Assembly: GCA_008931825.1 (NCBI GenBank)
Contig: QXVZ01018522.1
Location: forward strand, 1-21,995
Source: Phallusia fumigata
Lineage: Eukaryota > Chordata > Ascidiacea > Phlebobranchia > Ascidiidae
Direction of reading: 5' to 3'
DNA length: 21,995 nucleotides
Positions 15,805-21,995 of the stretch are shown piece after piece. The position numbers and the translations under genes were made by a program. Under the pieces are notes generated by a model. It ran no database searches and was not told where the DNA came from. It was given only the letters and a program-made list of their open reading frames with translations. Within the stretch, counting starts at the first letter, position 1; every line of letters starts with the position of its first letter.

Positions 15805-18800
15805 CTAAAAGAATAAAATTACAGGAAACTTACAACGAGTAAGTTTAATGCTATTTATTTTACAATAAAACAAGTTGTACACATAAATATACCACAGAAC
15901 AGAAAAGGGTTTATCATTACCATAAAGAATAAAAATGTGATCAGTACATTTCATGTACAAATTGAACTGTTTTACTATGGAAATCTTACCTATGAATTGT
16001 CTCTAAATTTTGCATTAAATTTTTGTATTGGATCAAAATAACATGCAAGAGTTGACGAACACTCATCCAAAACTTTTGCGTTTTTTGGATTGGCGCCATT
16101 AGCACAATAATTGAATCACTCGTAAATGTCATTTTTACCTGCAGCAAGGGAGCCACGAAAGTGACAGCCCAGGAAAAAATCCACAAAACTATAGAAGAAT
16201 ACGTCATAATGGTTTGTCGGGTGGGTTCGGTTGTTATTTCGCCAAGGAGTGCAAATGTTGCAAGGTTGGTCCCGCCTGACCACCTAAAGACAAAAAGCTT
16301 GCAACTGTTTAAACAAATACAGTCGGGAAATTATGTTGGGATCATACGGTTAAGACTGTATTGGATTAAAACTGTAACATTATGTGGTGAGGGCCCTTTA
16401 TACATCGAATAGGTGGATTCAATTTACAGCTGGGCGTGAGTTAAAACGTTGTTTTATATGTTAAAATTGTACACCGTTAATAACGATAGAACGAAGAGAG
16501 TGCGGTATATACGCGTTCCTGGCTACAAATGGCGGCCAAATTTTCCGACATCGTTTAAATTTTTTTGTTATGGTCTAGCACAGTGCTTCTTAAGCAATAA
16601 ACAAGACGGCAATTTTCGTAGACCACTGCTCCGTAACCTTTTACTGACGTTACACTTCAAAACTTTTAAAATTCAGCGGTAAACCTCAACCTGCGTTTTG
16701 CGCCAGGACAGCTTTTCGATCATGATAATTTGTAATTTGTTGTTATAAAACATTATAAATGCACACTTGGTATTCTAACTACAGTTTGGATTAACGAATT
16801 AACGGCCAGCTGTAACGTTTAAATTTGCCAAGGGTAAAATGTTTTTGTTTTTTAATTTTTTGTTAAAATACAGTAACACTGCGGCACACCTAACGTTGTC
16901 TCACGGCACAGCAGTGTGTCGTAGCACACCGGATGCGGAGCACTGCCCTAAGCTACATAGATAGAGACAGAGAGGTCGTAGACAGAGATGTCTTGTAAAC
17001 TATTGTTGTCGCAACGAGGGCGAGCACTTGGGCGAATGGTCTGAGGCGCTCGACCCATATTCAGAAATAAAAAACCCCATCGGGATTAGTTCTCGGGATC
17101 GTCCCGGGCTCGAACCCCGTGAAAAAAATTGTTGTCGCAACGAGCATTCAATGGAATGGTTTGTATTGATTGTTGGTAGTAGGCAAGAATTCTACTCTAT
17201 TCAGTCTTGTTGGGTAAATAAACAAAACCAATGCAGATTAACAGTGGGCGCAATCACAGTTCATTCCCCATCATTTATTTACCCTTTGCAAATATTTCAC
17301 TCACCCTAGAGTGAACCATTCACCCGGTTAGGAAGCAGTGGTCTAGCAGACCAAGCGCAAGGCCCGCAGAGATTGCTACATGTGTTATTGAGCGTTCAAT
17401 CTGATGACAAACTGGCAGCAGTTTTAAAATAACGGCAGATAAAAAGGTAGAAGCTTACCCGACCATGTAGACTGCGACCGCCACTATCGCGAGGTAAGGC
17501 ATTACAGAAGGTGCTAGGTGAGAAGTTGCCTGGCTGATCGTGAATAGAATGTGCGAGAAAATGGCAATGATATTTGCTGCCATGTTAACCTTGTAGCTCC
17601 CGAAACGATCAACAACCTTTGACTGAAATACAAGGAACTCGCATAAACATCGTGCCGACAATAATTCCAATTGTCCAATAAACATAAAAATTTTAATTTA
17701 ACTGCTCAGCAAAAAGAGTAGTTTTATAGGATTTTAAAACAATATATAAACGCATGCATCGTAGTTTCTACGGTGATTTTTTAGGTACAAAAACGGTCGT
17801 TTTAGAATTCATTGTATCAACAAACATCACTTCGCTAGTCAAACAAAGTTGTAGATTTTTTTTCTCAAATACATTTCCAAAACTTCAGCTTTTAAAAACT
17901 TTTATAATGGTTGTTATTTGTCGTGGAAAAACTCACCCCGAACAATCCAGCACAAAATTGCAGCGCAAAAATCCCAATAGTAGCAAAGGTAACCACATCT
18001 GGTGCGATACCGGCAGAAATAAACACAACATCGCTGTAGATGGCTATGTTGTTGATTCCAGTCAACATCAGATTGGCATACAAAGCACAAGCACCGATCA
18101 ACTGGTTTCTGAAATAACAAAATTGTGAACACGTGTGCAGATTTTAGAGGAAAATATTATAAAGTCACCTGTACTGCTTGCTTTTTACAATCGCCCTGAT
18201 CCCCAAGACTTTTTCCGCTCTCGTTTCCTTTAAAATGTTATCCATTTCCCTTCTGCATTCGTCCTGTTAATTTAGGTCGCATTTTGAGCTGAATATGTGG
18301 TATCAACAAACAAATCAACACCATCCTTAACTGCACTTCCAGTGGTTTACTTTGCAAAAATCCGTGGCGACTGGTCGACAAAGCAGTTTAACTTGAGCTA
18401 TTCATTTTTTTACAATTTGTGTGCGTTTCAAAATAAAACTAAGGTACACCAACCGCGGTTTTCATATTCTCAAAAAGAAGATACAAGCCAGTACTTGTGT
18501 GCAAAACATTCCTGATGATGACAACAGCGTTTGTCGAAACGTAGAACATGTTTAACACACAAGTACTGGCTTGCATCCTCTTGTTGAAAATGAAACTAAA
18601 TTGTTACGAGCAGGTATGACCATTTTTTTCATTTTTTTTTGCATCTTTGTGCCAAATTAAAAAACAATCACTTCCGTTTAATAACCATCTGTTTTTAATC
18701 TAAAAACTCTAACCTTCAAAAACATTAAATAAGTTCAACGGAATGACAAATACCTCGTCTCCTAAACGAAGTTTCTCCAATGCTTCGAGCGCCTCGTCTT

Positions 18801-21258
18801 GCTTGTTTTGGCGCAGTAAGTACGGCGGCGTTTCGGGGAACCAGACACTCGCCATCAAGTAAATTACCGAAGGAATGCCGGCGCACGCTATCAAAATCGG
18901 CCATCGATGGATATTGCCAAACCCCTGAAGCAAGAGAGCTGCAATGTAACATTGCTGGTAACAAAAGCTGAACGTGCTTCGCTCAACTGAAATCGGTTGT
19001 AGGCACAAACGGCTTAGATTTTAACGATGGTAACAGTTGTACAAAAAATCTAACTATGTGAGAAAATTGCAGTTTTAATTTTTTGTGCCAAAAACGGGGT
19101 ATTTCCACTCAAAATTAAATTCCGAAATTCAGTGCAGTTTCAGCTAACGGGCTCAGCTAATTCCCCTCCAGCTACCCTATGCCATTACTCACATATGTGT
19201 AATAACCCTTAGGTTCATGACTTTTGGTCTAAGCAGATGCTTGGCCTTTGCAGACGCTTCTAAGGCCGATGCAGGACTGCCTAAAAACTACCATCTTTAA
19301 TCGCCGCATTCTAGTCGGGAGAGTGGCGCATGCGCAAGGAAATTACCTTCGGGTGAGCCAGCGAAGGCCCACAGAGCGCTCCAAAAGTAATTCCAACTCC
19401 ACCAATGCTTTGCCACAACGCTCGTTGGGAGAAGGCGCACATCTCAGCCACCATCAAGGGAATAAGAGCTAAATCATGTTTACAAAATACAGATGAGCTA
19501 AGTTCAATAAAATCTGTACTGATGTTACCAAAAAGCACAATTAGTTGTAGCTTAGCGGAGCGATTTCAAACTGTTTAAAATTATTCGCACATAAAATTAT
19601 TTGACTAAGAGAGACTGAAGGCGTTTCGTGATCCACTCAAATCGCTTCGAGGAATCACTTTGAGAATCGGTGGTCTAGCTAATCTGAATTCCGTTACACC
19701 AACTTGGAAATGTTAGAAATTTTGTGTCAACAGTTTAGGTAGGTCAATCGATACGGCAAGTATTCTGTTGACAATTTTATGTGGCATTTTTTTAGGTTTG
19801 TTCTATGCAACGCCTTGGGAAAAGTTGATGGACTATCGACGCACCAACGATAAGAGCCTAATAAAGACGCTTGTTATCAAAGTTGCATTTATTAATAGAA
19901 AAAAGATATATATTCATGGGAAATTCCTGACGCTTTTGCGAAATTAAAACGCCGCCTCATGGTGTCGCTACGAATAGTTTGAGAACGAGATAAGAATACG
20001 CTTTAATTATCACCAAATAAACTAATGTTGGGCCGAGCGTTGTTCGACTTGCAAACGGGCTTGTCCCCACTTACAGTAGGCGACTCCGCAAGGAACACCG
20101 ATCATGAATCTTCCCACGATGATGGTTTCATACGACCACGTGAGTCCTCCCACAAGAGCCAGGACCAGTATGGCAAAGATGTTGAACACGTGCGTGGCCT
20201 GGAGGAGGTGCTTTCTTGAGAGGATCATCAGAAGATATTTTGTTATGATGCCACCAACGAAAGCCCCCACCACCAGGAAAGACATAGTGACNAGAGGATC
20301 ATCAGAAGATATTTTGTTATGATGCCACCAACGAAAGCCCCCACCACCAGGAAAGACATAGTGACTGGAAAAAGAACAATCCATTGGTCTTCGGGCATCG
20401 GAGTTCCATGCCGCTCCTGTGTTAAAAGACGTATTATTAGTTTGGAGGAACTAAACCCCTTCTACAGCTGTCATGGCGAGAGCGATACGAAAAAAATGCC
20501 AAAGGACTCTTTAGTACACTTTAAATCTGCAAGGTTTTTTTAACATGCAACCAGTTGAACTTTAAAACTAGCAAGTCTCGAACATTGTCTGCTAAACATG
20601 TTTTTTTGTATGTTTTAAATGAACGCAAATTAATTTGTCAATTTGTCACGTGACTGTTTTTACAAATAAAGTCGTTTTAGTGAAGATTAACATTTGCCTT
20701 AGGTTCATTTGCCTTATTTGTTAGACCGTGTATGACGACCGCCGTATACTTTCTAGCCTGCGTACCGTGTAGGTGACGTTGTACATGTGACGTAGCGCTG
20801 GGATAACTGGCCCGAACGACGTGAAGTAAAATCCAGGCAGGAAAAATGCCGGGAAAGCGGTGAGGAACAAACTTGCCTTTCCAAAACGCGAATTTTTCTG
20901 CAATAAGAAAGAAACATATTCCATTATTGTGTTAGAACCCGTCAAGGTCAAAAACAAAAAAACGAAACATGGGTGAACTCAACGCAGCATGCGGGCCCGA
21001 AACAAAACTTCGCTTTGATCGGCTTTATGGTCCCTACAGCTACAGGACCCAATTCTAGGACAAATACGCACAAAACAGTTTCGTAAAACTGTATGCAATA
21101 GGTATAAGAAAAAACAAGCTAGCGGCCTATTCATTGGCATCGCCTTGTTACTGTATTATCAAGGCGTTTTTTAGGGGCAATCAAGAAATACAGACGCAGC
21201 GCCAGTGCCTTCATTTGCTGTTGTATGTAAAACAAATACAACTCACCGGTTCTTTCAT
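15676..21258 (-). CDS. SLC2A-like sugar-porter MFS transporter, 10 coding exons
   Basis: The gene encodes a 12-helix facilitator of the SLC2A (GLUT)/sugar-porter family, expected in a cell membrane. Exons in order are 21258-21247, 20897-20766, 20416-20075, 19468-19347, 18924-18754, 18263-18169, 18108-17937, 17622-17459, 16283-16139 and 15804-15676. All junctions are GT-AG and in phase once 74 duplicated bases in exon 3 are removed, giving 1,410 nt and 469 residues, against about 490-500 for GLUTs. Conserved marks are an NVT sequon in the first outer loop (44-46), GRFMIGVPCG (from 125), PETPPYLL (208-215), TGIN (283-286), VVDRFG (about 327-332) and PETNGKT (454-460). A four-residue first exon (MKEP) also mirrors GLUT1-type genes. 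QQLSGIN of GLUTs reads LMLTGIN here, and the GRR loops are degenerate, so the substrate may not be glucose. Confidence 0.9.
16139..16283 (-). CDS. SLC2A-like exon 9
   Basis: The exon reads WSGGTNLATFALLGEITTEP, TRQTIMTYSSIVLWIFSWAV and TFVAPLLQ. The Glu and Arg of the loop 10-11 motif (AELF..GPR) are in place, but the GPGPIPW helix that holds the substrate-gating Trp is not kept. Acceptor is gctttttgtctttag, donor is CTGCAG|gtaaaa. Confidence 0.88.
16581..16945. mobile_element. Decayed hAT-like element
   Basis: The left end begins CAGTGCTTCTTAAGC and the right end, read on the other strand, CAGTGCTCCGCATCC, both in the style of hAT terminal repeats. The flanks (tctagca and ccctaagc) are only loosely alike, so the target duplication is worn or absent. 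No transposase frame is present. It is in SLC2A-like intron 8. Confidence 0.4.
17019..17127 (+). mobile_element. tRNA-derived SINE with target-site duplications
   Basis: The 109-base body has an A-box-like TGGTCTGAGGC (17037-17047), a B box GGCTCGAACCC (17107-17117) and a short A-rich tail. The 17-base direct repeat ATTGTTGTCGCAACGAG flanks it at 17002-17018 and 17128-17144. The spacing and extended middle resemble a tRNA with a long variable arm (Leu/Ser type). It is in SLC2A-like intron 8, on the opposite strand to the gene. Confidence 0.75.
17459..17622 (-). CDS. SLC2A-like exon 8
   Basis: The exon begins SKVVDRFGSYKVNM (GLUT: VVxRAGRRTL) and continues through TM9 and TM10 to MPYLAIVAVAVYMV. 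The GRR of the intracellular motif is GSY here. Acceptor is ccttgtatttcag, donor is GTCGG|gtaagc. Confidence 0.9.
17937..18108 (-). CDS. SLC2A-like exon 7
   Basis: The exon encodes TM7-TM8: NQLIGACALYANLMLTGINN, IAIYSDVVFISAGI, then TFATIGIFALQFCAGLFG. It aligns with [22 protein letters not shown], with both Gln replaced (Leu, Met) and the Asn of GIN kept. Acceptor is tgttatttcag, donor is TTCGGG|gtgagt. Confidence 0.9.
18169..18263 (-). CDS. SLC2A-like exon 6
   Basis: A short hydrophilic exon reads DECRREMDNILKETRAEKVL, then GIRAIVKSKQY plus AG. It is the central cytoplasmic loop typical of GLUTs. Acceptor is aaattaacag, donor is TACAG|gtgact. It was found by phase matching between exons 5 and 7. 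Confidence 0.85.
18480..18577 (+). ncRNA. Hammerhead-ribozyme-like core within a long inverted repeat
   Basis: Arms 18480-18511 and 18544-18577 pair over most of their length, with an 18-base perfect part (CAAGCCAGTACTTGTGTG and its complement). Between them lie CTGATGA (18512-18518), a GACAA/TTGTC hairpin, GAAA (18536-18539), C, then GTA (18541-18543), the order of a type I hammerhead with a minimal stem III. Base pair 10.1-11.1 would be U-C, which is not ideal. Penelope-like retroelements are known to carry hammerheads with such tiny stem III. Activity is not shown. Confidence 0.45.
18754..18924 (-). CDS. SLC2A-like exon 5
   Basis: Fifty-seven codons include RWPILIACAGIPSVIYLMAS, FPETPPYLLR (matching PESPRFLL) and the start of the large cytoplasmic loop, EALEALEKLRLGDE. 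Acceptor is gcttcag|GGGTTT, donor is GACGAG|gtattt. Confidence 0.9.
19347..19468 (-). CDS. SLC2A-like exon 4
   Basis: The exon reads SLIPLMVAEMCAFSQRALWQ, then SIGGVGITFGALCGPSLAHPK. It aligns with the [25 protein letters not shown] region of GLUTs; the Gln of HQLG that contacts sugar is Gly here. Acceptor is gatttag|CTCTT, donor is CCGAAG|gtaatt. Confidence 0.87.
20075..20416 (-). CDS. SLC2A-like exon 3 (contains a 74-base assembly duplication)
   Basis: The exon runs ERHGTPMPEDQWIVLFPVTM, SFLVVGAFVGGIITKYLLMI, and, after removal of one repeat, LSRKHLLQAT to GRFMIGVPCGVAY. It covers TM2-TM4. As printed it is 342 bases and breaks frame at the N at 20292; without 20219-20292 or the equivalent it is 268 bases and in phase. 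Acceptor is cttttaacacag, donor is CCTACT|gtaagt. Confidence 0.87.
20219..20365. repeat. 73-base direct repeat around a single N
   Basis: 20219-20291 and 20293-20365 are identical and separated only by the N at 20292. The exon frame is correct only when one copy is dropped, so this is an unmerged contig overlap. Confidence 0.93.
20766..20897 (-). CDS. SLC2A-like exon 2
   Basis: Forty-four codons read KNSRFGKASLFLTAFPAFFL, then PGFYFTSFGPVIPALRHMYN and VTYT. It is TM1 plus the first outer loop with the glycosylation sequon. Acceptor is ttctttcttattgcag, donor is TACACG|gtacgc. An in-frame ATG 27 bases upstream (MEYVSFLLQ) exists but overlaps the acceptor tract. Confidence 0.87.
21247..21258 (-). 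CDS. SLC2A-like exon 1 (start codon, MKEP)
   Basis: GCAACCATGAAAGAACCG|gtgagt gives a start with A at -3 and a strong phase-0 donor. An upstream ATG at about 21441 (MDRLSPNKSA) also precedes a gt but ends in the wrong phase for exon 2. Confidence 0.75.
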
Positions 21259-21995
21259 GGTTGCGACGAACAGTTTAAATAATCTCAAGACAAAGCAATA
21301 TTGCCGATTTAAACTAAAACAAAAAGATACAGATCTGAAATATGCTTTCGGATTTTTTGATTAAAAGGCGATACTTGTTTTTAAACGTACACGGAATACA
21401 TTGCGCTGTCACAACGTCCAAGACAAACAAAACAAAACAACACACTACCTGCACTTTTATTAGGCGACAGTCGATCCATTTTTTTCGGATTTGGCAGTAA
21501 TCGCAATCCAGAGATTAGCATTGGTAAAATCACGTTCAGCTCCTCACAACAGCACAGACTCACAAAGCGGGTGTCCACCTAATGCACCTTGACGGTCTCC
21601 TGTGTCATGTGAGCTAGTTGTTTACATCGAAACTTTTACGAATCGGTATTTAACTTCCAATTCGTTTTGGTTGAAAAACATTACTTGGAAAACCGGAAAA
21701 AAAGAGTGGCGTATTATTGGAAAATAACACTAACAAGATCCTGATTCCTAACCAAGAGTGTTTTGACTTAATATATTTGACATTAAACTACTTTATTTCT
21801 AGTTTCGAACAACTTCTACAATATTTGTTTTTGTATTACTGGGTGTATTTGCTTTGAGTATTTCTATTATCCCCACGTTTCGTTTGTTGAAACGTCCCCG
21901 CGTTTCGACCGCAACAGTGGTACGGCGTCGACATTCCAATGCGTGGACCTCAATTGATTGTACGGCGCTTTTTTACACATGAGGCATCGAAGTAA
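21259..21995. other. Upstream flank of the SLC2A-like gene
   Basis: The flank should contain the 5' UTR and promoter of the minus-strand gene. I see no TATA box at a convincing distance and no coding exon. A short ATG frame at about 21475-21437 ends at a splice-like donor but does not fit exon 2. Confidence 0.35.

Noticed and set aside
17028-17309. 93-codon plus-strand reading frame
   Set aside because: It runs through the SINE and its flanking duplication, so it is a chance frame.
21437-21479. ATG frame MDRLSPNKSA with a splice-like donor as the SLC2A-like first exon
   Set aside because: It ends one base into a codon, while exon 2 starts in phase 0. MKEP at 21258-21247 fits exactly.
1-21995. 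CRISPR arrays, bacterial operons, phage genes or functional tRNA/rRNA genes
   Set aside because: None are present. The genes are intron-rich, repeats are not regularly spaced, and the tRNA-like pieces are SINE-derived or incomplete.

Overview
This window is animal nuclear DNA, AT-rich with short GT-AG introns, and it carries two multi-exon solute-carrier genes on the minus strand. Gene content, intron size and sequence style would suit an invertebrate chordate such as an ascidian (Ciona-like), but that placement is inference. No bacterial, plasmid or phage feature is seen.

Layout from left to right. (1) 1-768, plus strand: the last three exons of an unrecognised gene that enters from the left edge, with AATAAA at 915. 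(2) 2191-10312, minus strand: a complete SLC5-family sodium/solute symporter. I rebuilt 13 coding exons whose phases all fit (1,860 nt, 619 residues). Exons 9 and 10 are printed twice because 4043-5141 is repeated at 5143-6241 across a single N. (3) 10313-15675: mostly non-coding, with a few exon-like patches of low confidence and, at about 15274-15560 on the minus strand, a clear fragment of the intraflagellar transport gene WDR19/IFT144 carrying an in-frame stop. (4) 15676-21258, minus strand: a complete SLC2A-like (sugar-porter MFS) gene of 10 coding exons (469 residues after removing a 74-base repeat next to the N at 20292). (5) 21259-21995: its upstream flank.

The two transporters are neighbours in the same orientation but belong to different superfamilies (LeuT-fold symporter and MFS). 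Both should act in a cell membrane; the sequence does not show a shared pathway. The SLC2A-like protein keeps the family skeleton but has lost most residues that bind sugar in glucose transporters, so its substrate is open.

The introns hold small mobile elements: a 400-base hAT-like MITE with 8-base target duplications (6995-7394), a tRNA-derived SINE with 17-base target duplications (17019-17127), a second tRNA-like remnant (8514-8578), a decayed hAT-like element (16581-16945), and a hammerhead-ribozyme-like core between long inverted arms (18480-18577). Four single Ns (5142, 13240, 15576, 20292) look like contig joins; two of them are flanked by unmerged overlaps that would break both main genes in an automatic annotation.
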